A stretch of 64,000 nucleotides of DNA from Pseudomonas piscis (GCF_009380155.1 NZ_WHUV01000001.1:434001-498000); one strand, 5' to 3'. Positions 17,784 to 28,497 are shown, counted from the first letter of the stretch. Program-made: numbers and translations. Notes: generated by a model not told the origin, from the letters alone.

Positions 17784-18722
17784 TTTCTGCTCGATGGCAT
17801 CCATCAGCATTGCGCCGATGTTGGTGCCGAAGGCGTTGTCGATTTCGCGGATGCAGGTCGGGCTGGTGACGTTGATTTCCGTCAGGTGCTCGCCGATCAC
17901 ATCGAGGCCGACGAACAGCAAGCCCTTGGCCCGCAGGGTCGGGCCGACCTGGGCGGCGATCCAGCGATCCTTGTCGCTCAGCGGGCGGGCTTCGCCACGA
18001 CCGCCGGCGGCCAGGTTGCCCCGGGTTTCGCCGGCAGCCGGAATCCGCGCCAGGCAATAGGGTACCGGCTCGCCGTCGATCATCAGGATGCGCTTGTCGC
18101 CGTCCTTGATCGCTGGCAGGTAGGCCTGGGCCATGATCTGCTGGCTGCCCAGCACGGTCAGGGTCTCCAGGATCACCGACAGGTTCGGGTCGCCCGCGCG
18201 GTGGCGGAAGATCGAGGTGCCGCCCATGCCGTCCAGGGGCTTGAGGATCACGTCGCCATGCTGGGCGGCGAACTCGCGCAGGACGTCGGCGCGGCGGCTG
18301 ACCACCGTGGGCGGGGTGCACTGCGGGAACAGCGTGGCGAACAGCTTTTCATTGCAGTCGCGCAGGCTCTGGGGCTTGTTGACCACCAGCACGCCGGCGC
18401 TCTCGGCCTGCTCCAGCAGGTAGGTGGAGTAGACGAACTCCATGTCGAAGGGCGGATCCTTGCGCATCAGGATCACGTCCAGGTCGCTCAGCGGGCTGTC
18501 GATCTCGTCTTCCAGCGCGAACCATTTCTGTGGGTCGGCGAAGACCTGCAGTGGGCGCATGCGGGCCCGGGCCACGCCGGTGCCCTGGTAGAGATCGCGC
18601 TGCTCCATATAGAAGAGGCTCCAGCCGCGTTCCTGGGCGGCCAGCAACATGGCCAGCGAGCTGTCCTTTTTATAGGAGATGCTGGCGATAGGGTCCATGA
18701 CAATCCCGACGCGAACGCTCAT
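17751..18722 (-). CDS. gshB: glutathione synthetase
   Basis: GshB adds glycine to gamma-glutamylcysteine with ATP. It is an ATP-grasp enzyme; visible blocks are GIVMDPIASISYKKD at the N-terminus, MRKDPPFDMEFVYSTYLLE, the ATP loop LKPLDGMGGTSIFR, and TEINVTSPTCIREID near the end. The ATG at 18722 gives 323 residues. The last dozen residues (a KLQAASNKPQA tail) are encoded by a dispersed CAAGCTT-type repeat, so the C-terminus is probably a strain- or clade-specific extension. It lies 129 bases before tonB3 on the minus strand and is divergent from pilG. Confidence 0.96.
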   Translation of the reverse strand: MSVRVGIVMDPIASISYKKDSSLAMLLAAQERGWSLFYMEQRDLYQGTGVARARMRPLQVFADPQKWFALEDEIDSPLSDLDVILMRKDPPFDMEFVYSTYLLEQAESAGVLVVNKPQSLRDCNEKLFATLFPQCTPPTVVSRRADVLREFAAQHGDVILKPLDGMGGTSIFRHRAGDPNLSVILETLTVLGSQQIMAQAYLPAIKDGDKRILMIDGEPVPYCLARIPAAGETRGNLAAGGRGEARPLSDKDRWIAAQVGPTLRAKGLLFVGLDVIGEHLTEINVTSPTCIREIDNAFGTNIGAMLMDAIEQKLQAASNKPQA

Positions 18723-19015
18723 GGGGCGGATTCCTTCAATCAAATGGGTGGAAGCAGGCTGGGGTCGGTCGCTGTCCGGTGACGGGCCGGCGTTGCCGGG
18801 CAAACGGGAACAGCTCCTGAAAGTGGCGTCAGAGTGGCGCTGACAGAGACCTGGGTCAAGGAAAAACCACAGCCCTGCGTAGTCCATGGATTGCAGGGGG
18901 GAGAGTGTGCTAAAAAGGCTCGCATGCCGGGCCGGGGCCTTGAAGTTCAAGGGTTTGGGGCATTGGCCAGCGGTACCCGATCAAATCGATTCGCTGGGGC
19001 GACGGTAGAGCAGAC

Positions 19016-19420
19016 ATGGAACAGCAATCCAACGCCTTGAAGGTGATGGTGATCGACGACTCGAAGACGATTCGCCGCACGGCCGAGATGCTGCTGAAGA
19101 ACGTCGGCTGCGAGGTCATCACCGCGGTGGATGGCTTCGAAGCCCTGGCCAAGATCGTCGACCACCACCCCGGGATCATCTTCGTCGACATCATGATGCC
19201 GCGCCTCGACGGTTATCAGACCTGTGCGCTGGTCAAGAACAACAGCGCGTTCAAGTCCACTCCCGTGATCATGCTGTCCTCCAAGGACGGGCTGTTCGAC
19301 AAGGCCAAGGGCCGCATCGTCGGCTCCGACCAGTTTTTGACCAAACCCTTCAGCAAGGAAGAACTGCTCAGCGCGATCAGGGCCCATGTCCCGGACTTCG
19401 TCGCGCTTGCGCCACAGTAG
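19016..19420 (+). CDS. pilG: twitching motility response regulator PilG
   Basis: PilG is a single-domain CheY-like receiver of the Pil-Chp chemosensory system; in P. aeruginosa it promotes pilus extension and cAMP production. The phosphoacceptor is Asp58 in VDIMMPRLDG, with the acidic pair in VIDDSKTIRR and the conserved lysine in LTKPFS. It is 134 residues and nearly identical in pattern to the P. aeruginosa protein. It is the first gene of pilG-H-I-J-chpA-chpC and is divergent from gshB across 293 bases in which I see no clear promoter. Confidence 0.97.
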   Translation: MEQQSNALKVMVIDDSKTIRRTAEMLLKNVGCEVITAVDGFEALAKIVDHHPGIIFVDIMMPRLDGYQTCALVKNNSAFKSTPVIMLSSKDGLFDKAKGRIVGSDQFLTKPFSKEELLSAIRAHVPDFVALAPQ

Positions 19421-19477
19421 ACACGCACAGCGGCGCCCGGTCAGTGGACCGCGCGCCTATACCGTATGGGGAAGACC

Positions 19478-19843
19478 ATGGCTCGTATCCTGATCGTCGA
19501 TGACTCGCCGACCGAAATGTACAAACTCACCGGCATGCTGGAGAAGCACGGCCACGAAGTGCTCAAGGCCGAGAATGGCGCCGACGGCGTGGCCCTGGCC
19601 CGGGAAGAGAAGCCCGATGCAGTGCTGATGGACATCGTCATGCCTGGCCTCAACGGCTTCCAGGCCACCCGCCAGTTGACCAAGGATGCCGAGACCAGCC
19701 ACATCCCGGTGATCATCATCACCACCAAGGATCAGGAAACCGACAAGGTCTGGGGCACCCGCCAGGGCGCCAGGGACTACCTGACCAAGCCGGTGGAAGA
19801 AGAGACCCTGATCAAGACCCTGAACAACGTCCTGGCCGGCTGA
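19478..19843 (+). CDS. pilH: twitching motility response regulator PilH
   Basis: PilH is the second CheY-like receiver of the Pil-Chp system, thought to oppose or drain the phosphate signal going to PilG. Asp52 in LMDIVMPGLNG is the acceptor; LIVDDSPTEMYKL and DYLTKPVEEE complete the site. The ATG at 19478 gives 121 residues and has GGGGAAGA just upstream; an ATG-independent longer frame from 19466 is rejected. It lies 57 bases after pilG. Confidence 0.97.
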   Translation: MARILIVDDSPTEMYKLTGMLEKHGHEVLKAENGADGVALAREEKPDAVLMDIVMPGLNGFQATRQLTKDAETSHIPVIIITTKDQETDKVWGTRQGARDYLTKPVEEETLIKTLNNVLAG

Positions 19844-19854
19844 TCGCCCGCGCC

Positions 19855-20394
19855 ATGAGCGAATCCCGGACCGCCTTCGAGCTGCTGCTGGAGATCGACC
19901 AGCGCTGCCGCCTGCTGGCCGCCGACCTGCCATCCCAGGAAACCCGCCAGCACAGCTGGAGCGGCATCGGTTTTCGCCTGGGCAGCCGCTGGTACGTGGC
20001 GGCCATGGGCGAGGTCAGCGAAGTCCTGCACGAGCCGCGCCATACCCTGTTGCCGGGGGTCAAACCCTGGGTCCGGGGCGTGGCCAACCTGCGCGGGCGG
20101 CTGCTGCCGATCATGGACCTGTGCGCATTCCTCGGCCACGAGCTGTCGCCCTTGCGCCTGCAGCGGCGGGTGCTCGTGGTGGAATACAAGGAACTGTTCG
20201 TTGGCCTTCTGGTGGATGAAGTGGCGGGCCTCAAGCATTTTGCCCAGGACACCCTGGAGCCTGGCGTCGGCGATTTTGCCGACACCGCGATCAATCCCTA
20301 CCTGCAGGGGCAGTTTCGCCGCGAGCAGATCTGGCAAGTGTTCAGCCCCTTCGCCCTGGCGCGCTCGCCGGGCTTCCTGGAGGTGGCGGCGTGA
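19855..20394 (+). CDS. pilI: CheW-like adaptor PilI
   Basis: PilI is a CheW-type adaptor linking the methyl-accepting protein PilJ to the kinase ChpA. The CheW core is visible from GFRLGSRWYVAAMGEVSEVL through WVRGVANLRGRLLPIMDL to VDEVAGLKHF. Length is 179 residues. It begins 11 bases after pilH and shows no strong ribosome site, so it may rely on coupling. A 131-base spacer separates it from pilJ. Confidence 0.95.
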   Translation: MSESRTAFELLLEIDQRCRLLAADLPSQETRQHSWSGIGFRLGSRWYVAAMGEVSEVLHEPRHTLLPGVKPWVRGVANLRGRLLPIMDLCAFLGHELSPLRLQRRVLVVEYKELFVGLLVDEVAGLKHFAQDTLEPGVGDFADTAINPYLQGQFRREQIWQVFSPFALARSPGFLEVAA

Positions 20395-20525
20395 ACGGCG
20401 CCCCGGCGCCTGCATTACCCGTTCGCAGTACCACGGCAGGCCCAGGCCTTCCTGGATCAATCCACGCCGCCTGGCTGTCCCGGGCGACCGAATGCGGGAA
20501 CACCCGCTCGCCACAGGCCTGACCG

Positions 20526-22589
20526 ATGACCAAAGCCAAACCCGGCAAGCCCCAGGAAGGCTCCCGCAGCCGCTCGCAGATCATCGTGCTGTTCATCGCG
20601 CTGATCGTGTTCATCATGTTGCTGTTCGCCAACTTCGCCTACCTCAATACCCAGGCCACCTACGACAAGCAGTACATCGGCCATGCCGGCGAGCTGCGGG
20701 TGCTGTCCCAGCGCATCGCCAAGAACGCCACCGAGGCCGCGGCCGGCAAGGCGGCCGCGTTCAAGCTTCTGGGTGATGCACGCAATGATTTTGCCCAGCG
20801 CTGGGGTTACCTGAAGAAGGGCGACCCGGCCACCGGCCTGCCGGGCGCCCCGGTGGCGCTGCGCCAGGAGATGCACGCGGTGCAGCTGGACTGGGAAAAA
20901 CTGCTGAAGAACGCCGACGCGATCCTCGCCAGCGAGCAGACGGTGCTGTCGTTGCACCAGGTGGCCGCGACCCTGGCCGAGACCGTGCCGCAGTTGCAGG
21001 TGGAATACGAGAAGGTGGTGGAGATCCTCCTCCAGCGCGGCGCCCCGGCCAGCCAGGTGGCCATGGCCCAGCGCCAGTCGTTGCTGGCCGAGCGGATCCT
21101 CGGTGCGGTCAACACCGTGCTGGCCGGGGACGAGAATGCCGTGCAGGCCGCCGATGCCTTCGGCCGCGACGCCGCCCGCTTCGGCCAGGTGCTCAACGGC
21201 ATGCTGCAAGGCAACCCGGGATTGAAGATCAGCCAGGTCGAGGACCCTGATGCCAGGGCGCGGCTGACGGAGATCTCCGAGCTGTTCGAGTTCGTCTCCG
21301 GCTCCGTGGACGAAATCCTCGAAACCTCCCCCGAGCTGTTCCAGGTGCGTGAGTCGGCGAGCAATATCTTCAGCCTGTCCCAGACCCTGCTGGACGAAGC
21401 CTCGCGCCTGGCCATCGGTTTCGAGAACCTGGCCGGCAGCCGCAAGCTGGACACCATCGGCGGTTATGTCCTGGGCCTGCTGGCCCTGGCCTCGGTCATC
21501 CTCATCGGCCTGGTGATGGTTCGCGAGACCAACCGCCAGCTGCGCGAGACCGCAGAGAAGAACGAACGCAACCAGAACGCGATCATGCGCCTGCTGGACG
21601 AGATCGAGGACCTGGCCGACGGCGACCTGACGGTGACCGCCTCGGTGACCGAGGACTTCACCGGGACCATCGCCGACTCCATCAACTATTCCGTCGACCA
21701 GCTGCGCGACCTGGTGGCCACCATCAACCTCACCGCCGGCCAGGTGGCGGGCGCAGTGCAGGAAACCCAGACCACCGCCATGCAGTTGGCCGAAGCCTCC
21801 GAGCACCAGGCGCAGCAGATTTCCGAAGCCTCCACGGCGATCAACGAAATGGCCCAATCCATCGACCAGGTATCGGCCAACGCCGCCGAGTCCTCGGCGG
21901 TGGCCGAGCGTTCGGTGGAGATCGCCAACAAAGGCAACGAGGTGGTGCACAACACCATCCACGGCATGGACAACATCCGCGAGCAGATCCAGGACACCGC
22001 CAAGCGGATCAAGCGTCTTGGCGAGTCTTCCCAGGAGATCGGCGATATCGTCAGCCTGATCGACGATATTGCCGACCAGACCAACATCCTGGCCTTGAAT
22101 GCGGCCATCCAGGCATCCATGGCCGGTGATGCCGGTCGCGGTTTTGCCGTGGTGGCCGACGAGGTACAGCGGCTGGCGGAACGTTCCTCGGCGGCGACCC
22201 GGCAGATCGAGACCCTGGTCCGGGCGATCCAGACCGACACCAACGAAGCGGTGATCTCCATGGAGCAGACCACCACCGAAGTGGTGCGCGGGGCACGCCT
22301 GGCGCAGGATGCCGGAGTGGCGCTGGAGGAGATCGAAGGCGTATCCAAGACCCTGGCGGCGCTGATCCAGAGCATCTCCAACGCGGCCCAGCAGCAGACT
22401 TCCTCGGCCGGGCAGATTTCCCTGACCATGAACGTGATCCAGCAGATCACCTCGCAGACCTCGTCCGGCTCCACGGCGACCGCCGAAAGCATCGGCAACC
22501 TGGCGAAGATGGCCAGCCAGCTGCGCCGCTCGGTTTCCGGCTTCACCCTGCCGGCGACCCGGGCGCCTGCCTCCAATGACAACCGCTGA
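20526..22589 (+). CDS. pilJ: methyl-accepting chemotaxis protein PilJ
   Basis: PilJ is the inner-membrane receptor of the Pil-Chp system. Transmembrane helix 1 spans about residues 18-40 and helix 2 about 314-333, enclosing a periplasmic domain with two PilJ-type type IV pili methyl-accepting modules. A HAMP-like segment and a long cytoplasmic coiled coil follow. The signalling tip is [19 protein letters not shown], where the last residues differ slightly from the classic EAARAGE, as in other PilJ proteins. Length is 687 residues. It is preceded by pilI and followed 28 bases later by chpA. Confidence 0.96.
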   Translation: MTKAKPGKPQEGSRSRSQIIVLFIALIVFIMLLFANFAYLNTQATYDKQYIGHAGELRVLSQRIAKNATEAAAGKAAAFKLLGDARNDFAQRWGYLKKGDPATGLPGAPVALRQEMHAVQLDWEKLLKNADAILASEQTVLSLHQVAATLAETVPQLQVEYEKVVEILLQRGAPASQVAMAQRQSLLAERILGAVNTVLAGDENAVQAADAFGRDAARFGQVLNGMLQGNPGLKISQVEDPDARARLTEISELFEFVSGSVDEILETSPELFQVRESASNIFSLSQTLLDEASRLAIGFENLAGSRKLDTIGGYVLGLLALASVILIGLVMVRETNRQLRETAEKNERNQNAIMRLLDEIEDLADGDLTVTASVTEDFTGTIADSINYSVDQLRDLVATINLTAGQVAGAVQETQTTAMQLAEASEHQAQQISEASTAINEMAQSIDQVSANAAESSAVAERSVEIANKGNEVVHNTIHGMDNIREQIQDTAKRIKRLGESSQEIGDIVSLIDDIADQTNILALNAAIQASMAGDAGRGFAVVADEVQRLAERSSAATRQIETLVRAIQTDTNEAVISMEQTTTEVVRGARLAQDAGVALEEIEGVSKTLAALIQSISNAAQQQTSSAGQISLTMNVIQQITSQTSSGSTATAESIGNLAKMASQLRRSVSGFTLPATRAPASNDNR

Positions 22590-22617
22590 CTGAAACAAGG
22601 CTTTGACTGGAGTGGTT

Positions 22618-25600
22618 ATGGTTGATCGGCACGACTACGTGGCCCTGGAATGGGTCAAGGGCGCAATTGCCGAAACCCTGAAGCTGGCGTATCAGGCGCT
22701 GGAGCATTTGGCCGAGGATCCCCGGGCGCCAGATGCCCTCGAGCAATGCCTGGAAGGCATCCATCAGGTCCACGGCAGCTTGCAGATGGCGGAGTTCTAC
22801 GGCGCGGCGCTGCTGGCCGAAGAGATGGAAAAGCTCGCCCTGGCCCTGCAGCAGGAGCGCGTGGCCCAGCGCGACGAAGCCCTGCGCCTGTTGCGCCAGG
22901 CCATTGGCCAGTTGCCGCAGTACCTGGACCGGGTGCAGAGCGCGCGTCGCGACCTGCCACTGGTGGTGCTGCCATTGCTCAACGACCTGCGCAGTGCCCG
23001 CGGCGAGAGCTTGCTCTCGGAAACCAGCCTGTTCAGCCCGCAGTTGCCCAGCCTGCCGCCGCTGAGCGACAAGGCCCTGGCGGCGCTGGAGCCCCAGGAA
23101 CTGGCGACCCAGTTGCGCAAGTTGCGGCATATGCTGCAAACCGCCCTGGTGGACCTGCTGCGCGAGCAGGATGACGAAATCAGCCTCGGGCACATGGCCA
23201 AGGTCTTCGAACGCCTGGAAGCCCTGTGCCAGGATGCGCCGCTGGCCCCCTTGTGGCATATCGCCTCGGCGCTGGTGGAAGGCATGCGCCAGGGCGTGGT
23301 TGCCAACAGCCCGGCGGTGCGCAGCCTGCTCAAGGATGCCGACAAGGAACTCAAGCGCCTGCAAGAGCAGGGCATGCCCGGGGTCAACCGGGCCGCCCCC
23401 GAGGAGCTGCTCAAGAGCCTGCTGTTCTATATCGCCAAGGCGCGCCATCCCACCCCATTGATGCTGACCATGAAAGAACGTTACGGACTGGACGATGCAT
23501 TGCCCGACAGCGCAGTGGTCGATGAAGAGCGGGCGCGCATGGCCGGCCCCGACCGCGATGCCTTGCGCTCGGTGCTGACCGCAGTGTGCGACGGCCTGGT
23601 GCGGGTCAAGGAACGCCTGGACCTGTTCGTGCGCAGCGACCGCCAGCATGCCGATGACCTGGATGGCCTGCTCGCGCCGCTGCGGCAGATCGCCGACACC
23701 CTGGCAGTGCTGGGTTTCGGCCAGCCGCGCAAGGTGATCATCGACCAGTTGGCGGTGATCCAGAGCCTGGCCCAGGGCCAGCGCGCCCCCGACGACGCGG
23801 TGCTGATGGACGTGGCCGGGGCGCTGCTGTACGTCGAGGCTACCCTGGCAGGCATGGCCGGCACCGTGGAGCCGGAGAGCCGCGAGGAAAGCCGCCTGCC
23901 CACCACCGACCTGACCCAGATCCACCAACTGGTGATCAAGGAGTCGCGGGCCTGCCTGCAACAGGCCAAGGAGCTGTTGCTCGAGTCCATCGAGGCCGAT
24001 TGGGAGCATGAGCCGTTGTTGGCCCTGCCCGAGCTACTGACCCAGGTGCGCGGAGCCCTGGCGATGATCCCCTTGCCCCGGGCGGCAGGGCTGCTGCAGG
24101 CCTGCAATGCTTTTATCGGCGAGCGGCTACTGACGGCCAGGGCCCTGCCGGACTGGCAGCAGCTGGATCACCTGGCGGACGTGATCGCCAGCCTGGACTA
24201 CTACCTGGAACGCTTGAACGAAGACCCCGAGACACCGGGAGAAAAGATCCTCGACATCGCCCAGCAGGGGCTCTTGGCCCTGGGGTATGCGCCGCAGGTC
24301 CAGGCACCGCTGCCGGCGCACGAAGAGCAGGCGCTGACGCTGGCGGACGATCCCCAGGTCGCGCAGTCCCTGGCCGACGCTCTGGCCGCGCCGGTTTCGC
24401 TTCTCAATCCGCCGGCCCTGAGCACCCCGGGCAGCCTGCTGCCGCCGCCGGCGGGCGAGGCGCCGGTGGACGACGAGCTGCGCGAAGTCTTCCTCGAGGA
24501 AACCGAGGAAGTGCTGGAGATGCTCCGCGAGTACCTGCCGCGCTGGGAGGCCGATCCCCAGGGCCGGTCCGCCCTGAGCGAGTTGCGCCGGGCCTTCCAT
24601 ACCCTCAAGGGCAGCGGGCGGATGGTCCGGGCCCTGGTGCTGGGTGAGCTGGCCTGGGCGGTGGAGAATCTGCTCAACCGGGTGCTGGAGCACAGCGTGG
24701 AACCCAGTGTCCAGGTGCGCCAGCTGGTGGGCGATACCCTGGGCCTGCTGCCGGAGCTGATCACCGAGTACGCCGCCCATGCCCAACGCCAGCGTGACGA
24801 TGTCGACCGCCTGGCGGCCCGGGCCCATGCCCTGGCCAGCGGCGCCACGCCCACGGCGCCGCGCGACGATGCCCTGGACCCGCAGTTGCTGGAGATCTTC
24901 CGTGCCGAGGCCCAGACCCACCTGGACAGCGTCAACCGTTTCCTCGACCAGGCCGCCGAACAATTGCCGTTGCAGGCCAGCGATGCCCTGCAGCGGGCCT
25001 TGCACACCCTCAAGGGCAGCGCCTCGATGGCCGGCGTGTGGCCGATCGCCGAGCTGGCCGGCCCTTTCGACCAGCTGGCACGGGAGTATCGAGCCCACCT
25101 GATACCCCTGGACCTGGACGAGGTAGAGCTGCTGCTGGAGGCCGAGGGCTTGCTGCGCAAGGGCCTGCGCCAACTGGACAGCACGCCGCTGGCGCCCATC
25201 GACGGCGCCCGGGCCCTGGCCGGACGAGCCCTGGCCCTGCTCGGCGAACGCCTGGAAGCCCTGCTCGATGCTCCGGACAGCGCGCTGCGGGCCAAGCGCG
25301 ACCCGCAACTGATCAACGACTTCCTGGCCCAGGGCATGGACATCCTGCTGGATGCCGAAACCCTGTTGTTGCGCTGGCAACAACATCCCGGCGAGCGCCA
25401 GGAACTCAACGACCTGTTGGATGAGCTGACCACCCTGGGCGAAGGCGCGCACCTGGCCGACCTGCAGCCGGTGGATGAACTGTGCGAAGCCTTGCTCGAC
25501 CTGTACGGCGCGGTGGAAGAAAGCAGCCTGGCGGTCAGCGAGCGCTTTTTCCACGAGGCCCAGGGCGCCCATGAGGCGCTGATCAACATGCTCGACGAAC

Positions 25601-28497
25601 TGGCCGCGGGCCAGGAAGTCAGCCCGCAGCCCGAGCGGCTCCGGGCCTTGCGTGCGCTGCTGGATGAAAGCCTGGATCCGTCCGCCACCGGCTTGGTCAA
25701 GAGCGATGGCAGCCGGGCCCTGAGCATCAGCGAGCTGGGCGCTGCTACCGCGGGCCTTGCGCAACAGGCGTCGCAGGAGGCCGATGACGAGCTGGTGGAA
25801 ATCTTCCTCGAGGAAGCGGTGGACATCCTCGACAGCGCCGACCAGGCCCTGCAACGCTGGCTGTCCGATCCGGAAAACGGCGCGCCGCTGTCCTCCCTGC
25901 AACGGGACATGCACACCCTCAAGGGCGGTGCGCGGATGGCCGAGGTGGCGCCGGTGGCGGAACTGGCCCAGGAGCTGGAGTCGCTGTATGAAGGCTTGGT
26001 GGATCGTCGCTACAGCCATGGCCAGCCCCTGGGCCTGCTGCTGCGTGGCAGCCATGAGCAACTGGCGGTACTGCTCCAGCAGTTGCAGGGCCAGCGACCG
26101 CTGGACGACTCCCGGGCCCAGGTCGAGGCGCTGCGCAGCTATCGGCAGCAGGCCAGTGGCCCTGGCGAGAGCGTGGCCGAGAGCGAGGAGGCGGATCACT
26201 CGGCCCAGGACCCGGAGCTGCTGGAAATCTTCCTCGAGGAAGGCTTCGACATCATCGACAGTTCCGCCGCCGCCCTGAGCCGCTGGCAGGCCGACCCCCA
26301 GTCCCGCCAGGAGGTGGAGACCCTGCTGCGCGACCTGCACACCCTCAAGGGCGGCGCGCGGATGGTGGAGATCAGCGCCATCGGCGACCTGGCCCACGAG
26401 CTGGAGTTTCTCTTCGAAGGCTTGTCTGCCGGTTTGCTGCAACCCAGCCCGGTACTCTTCACCCTGTTGCAGAAGAGCCACGACCGCCTGGCCCAGATGC
26501 TCGACGCCGCCCGGGCCGGGCAACCGATCGAGGCCGCTCGCAAGCTCATCGATGCCATCCACGACCTGAGCCATCCCCGGGTGCCGGCGACCTCGACCCC
26601 GGAGCTGGCCGCGCCGCCCGGCAAACCCGAGCCGGTCGCGCCGCAGCCGGAGGTGGCGGCCGGGGCCGACATGGTCAAGGTCTCGGCGGAGCTGCTGGAT
26701 GACCTGGTGAACCTGGCCGGGGAGACCTCGATTTTTCGCGGCCGCATCGAACAACAGGTCAACGACGCCCGGGTGGCGCTGACCGAGATGGAAACCACCA
26801 TCGAGCGGATCCGCGATCAGTTGCGCCGCCTGGATACCGAGACCCAGGGCCGGATCCTCAGCCGCCAGCAGGTGGAGGCCGAGCGCCTGGGCTACGAAGA
26901 ATTCGACCCGCTGGAGATGGACCGCCATTCCCAGCTGCAACAGCTATCCCGGGCCTTGTTCGAGTCGGCCTCGGACCTGCTGGATCTCAAGGACACCCTC
27001 GACCGGCGCAACCATGATGCTGCCGACCTGCTGCAACAACAGGGACGCATCAACACCGAGTTGCAAGAAGGCCTGATGCGTACCCGCATGGTGCCGTTCG
27101 AGCGCATGGTGCCGCGCTTGCGGCGTATCGTGCGCCAGGTGGCCGAAGAGCTGGGCAAGGATGTGGAGTTCGTGGTTGGCAACGCCGAAGGCGAAATGGA
27201 TCGCAATGTCCTGGAGCGCATGGTCGCGCCCCTCGAGCACATGCTGCGCAACGCCGTCGACCACGGCCTGGAGTCCGCCCAGGCGCGGCGCGCGGCGGGC
27301 AAGCCGGAGCAGGGGCGGATCACCCTGGATCTGTCCCGCGAGGGCGGCGATATCGTCTTCGACATGCGTGACGACGGCGCCGGCGTACCCCTGGAGGCCG
27401 TGCGCAAGAAGGCCATCAAGCGTGGCCTGCTGGACCCGCAGGCGCAGGTCAGCGACCGCGAGGTGCTGCAGTTCATCATGCAGCCGGGGTTTTCCACCGC
27501 CGAGAAGATCACCCAGATCTCCGGGCGTGGCGTGGGCATGGACGTGGTCCACGAGGAAGTGCGCCAGCTGGGCGGCAGCATGAGCATCGACTCGATAGCC
27601 GGCAAGGGCGTGCACTTTCGCATCCGCCTGCCGTTCACCGTTTCGGTCAACCGGGCGCTGATGGTCCAGTGCGGCGAGGAGCAATATGCGATCCCGCTCA
27701 ACACCGTGGACGGCATCGTGCGGGTCATGCCGGGAGAACTGGACGCCTATTACCAGCTCGACCCGCCGCGCTACGAATACGCCGGCCAGTGCTACCAGCT
27801 GTGCTACCTGGGCGAACTGTTGCACACCGTGCCGCGGCCCAAGCTGCTGGGCCAGGTCCAGGCACTGCCGGTGTTGCTGGTGCAATGCAACGAACAGCTG
27901 ATCGCGGTGCAGGTGGATGCCACCTTCGGTACCCGGGAAATCGTGGTCAAGAGCCTGGGGCCGCAGTTCGCCGCGGTCCAGGGGCTGTCCGGGGCGACCA
28001 TCCTCGGCGATGGCCGGGTGGTGCTGATCCTCGACCTGCTGGCCCATATCCGCGCCCGCCAGGACCAGCCGCCGCAGCCCCGGGCGCCTGGCGGTGATGG
28101 TGCCGGCGAGGCGCAGCCGCCCCGGCCGATGCTGGTGCTGGTGGTGGACGACTCGGTGACCGTGCGCAAGGTCACCAGCCGCCTGCTGGAGCGCCATGGC
28201 ATGAGCGTGCTGACCGCCAAGGACGGGGTCGATGCCATGGCCTTGCTGGCCGAGCACACCCCGGACCTGATGCTGCTGGATATCGAGATGCCGCGCATGG
28301 ATGGCTTCGAAGTGGCGATCCAGGTGCGCAACGACCCGCGCCTGCAGCACTTGCCGATCATCATGATCACCTCGCGCACCGGCCAGAAACACCGCGACCG
28401 GGCCATGGCCATCGGCGTCAACGACTACCTCGGCAAGCCCTATCAAGAGTCGGTGCTGCTGGAAAGCATCGCCCTGTGGAGCAAGAACCATGCTTGA
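22618..28497 (+). CDS. chpA: hybrid chemosensory histidine kinase ChpA
   Basis: ChpA (PilL) is the multi-domain CheA-type kinase controlling type IV pili. Four canonical HPt sites are visible: His661 and His796 (HTLKGS), His1099 and His1241 (HTLKGG). An N-terminal HPt-like segment has IHQVHGSL (His49). Two more aligned positions carry Thr instead of His (Thr475 in LTQVRG; Thr938 in LTTLGEG). The kinase core follows, with the N box RNAVDHGLE near residue 1545, then a CheW domain and a C-terminal receiver (Asp1888 in LLDIEMPRMDG). At 1959 residues it is about 500 shorter than the P. aeruginosa protein. The ATG at 22618 has GGAG five bases upstream. Confidence 0.96.
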   Translation: MVDRHDYVALEWVKGAIAETLKLAYQALEHLAEDPRAPDALEQCLEGIHQVHGSLQMAEFYGAALLAEEMEKLALALQQERVAQRDEALRLLRQAIGQLPQYLDRVQSARRDLPLVVLPLLNDLRSARGESLLSETSLFSPQLPSLPPLSDKALAALEPQELATQLRKLRHMLQTALVDLLREQDDEISLGHMAKVFERLEALCQDAPLAPLWHIASALVEGMRQGVVANSPAVRSLLKDADKELKRLQEQGMPGVNRAAPEELLKSLLFYIAKARHPTPLMLTMKERYGLDDALPDSAVVDEERARMAGPDRDALRSVLTAVCDGLVRVKERLDLFVRSDRQHADDLDGLLAPLRQIADTLAVLGFGQPRKVIIDQLAVIQSLAQGQRAPDDAVLMDVAGALLYVEATLAGMAGTVEPESREESRLPTTDLTQIHQLVIKESRACLQQAKELLLESIEADWEHEPLLALPELLTQVRGALAMIPLPRAAGLLQACNAFIGERLLTARALPDWQQLDHLADVIASLDYYLERLNEDPETPGEKILDIAQQGLLALGYAPQVQAPLPAHEEQALTLADDPQVAQSLADALAAPVSLLNPPALSTPGSLLPPPAGEAPVDDELREVFLEETEEVLEMLREYLPRWEADPQGRSALSELRRAFHTLKGSGRMVRALVLGELAWAVENLLNRVLEHSVEPSVQVRQLVGDTLGLLPELITEYAAHAQRQRDDVDRLAARAHALASGATPTAPRDDALDPQLLEIFRAEAQTHLDSVNRFLDQAAEQLPLQASDALQRALHTLKGSASMAGVWPIAELAGPFDQLAREYRAHLIPLDLDEVELLLEAEGLLRKGLRQLDSTPLAPIDGARALAGRALALLGERLEALLDAPDSALRAKRDPQLINDFLAQGMDILLDAETLLLRWQQHPGERQELNDLLDELTTLGEGAHLADLQPVDELCEALLDLYGAVEESSLAVSERFFHEAQGAHEALINMLDELAAGQEVSPQPERLRALRALLDESLDPSATGLVKSDGSRALSISELGAATAGLAQQASQEADDELVEIFLEEAVDILDSADQALQRWLSDPENGAPLSSLQRDMHTLKGGARMAEVAPVAELAQELESLYEGLVDRRYSHGQPLGLLLRGSHEQLAVLLQQLQGQRPLDDSRAQVEALRSYRQQASGPGESVAESEEADHSAQDPELLEIFLEEGFDIIDSSAAALSRWQADPQSRQEVETLLRDLHTLKGGARMVEISAIGDLAHELEFLFEGLSAGLLQPSPVLFTLLQKSHDRLAQMLDAARAGQPIEAARKLIDAIHDLSHPRVPATSTPELAAPPGKPEPVAPQPEVAAGADMVKVSAELLDDLVNLAGETSIFRGRIEQQVNDARVALTEMETTIERIRDQLRRLDTETQGRILSRQQVEAERLGYEEFDPLEMDRHSQLQQLSRALFESASDLLDLKDTLDRRNHDAADLLQQQGRINTELQEGLMRTRMVPFERMVPRLRRIVRQVAEELGKDVEFVVGNAEGEMDRNVLERMVAPLEHMLRNAVDHGLESAQARRAAGKPEQGRITLDLSREGGDIVFDMRDDGAGVPLEAVRKKAIKRGLLDPQAQVSDREVLQFIMQPGFSTAEKITQISGRGVGMDVVHEEVRQLGGSMSIDSIAGKGVHFRIRLPFTVSVNRALMVQCGEEQYAIPLNTVDGIVRVMPGELDAYYQLDPPRYEYAGQCYQLCYLGELLHTVPRPKLLGQVQALPVLLVQCNEQLIAVQVDATFGTREIVVKSLGPQFAAVQGLSGATILGDGRVVLILDLLAHIRARQDQPPQPRAPGGDGAGEAQPPRPMLVLVVDDSVTVRKVTSRLLERHGMSVLTAKDGVDAMALLAEHTPDLMLLDIEMPRMDGFEVAIQVRNDPRLQHLPIIMITSRTGQKHRDRAMAIGVNDYLGKPYQESVLLESIALWSKNHA

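Noticed and set aside
20457..22598. 713-codon minus-strand frame opposite pilJ
   Set aside because: Antisense shadow with no recognisable protein features; PilJ motifs lie on the plus strand.
22543..24009. 488-codon minus-strand frame at the start of chpA
   Set aside because: Shadow frame with no motif or start signal.
24127..26940. 937-codon open frame on the minus strand inside chpA
   Set aside because: It is the antisense shadow of a GC-rich coding frame: composition is Gly/Gln/Arg/Leu-rich, with no domain, ribosome site or operon sense. The plus-strand ChpA domains explain the region.
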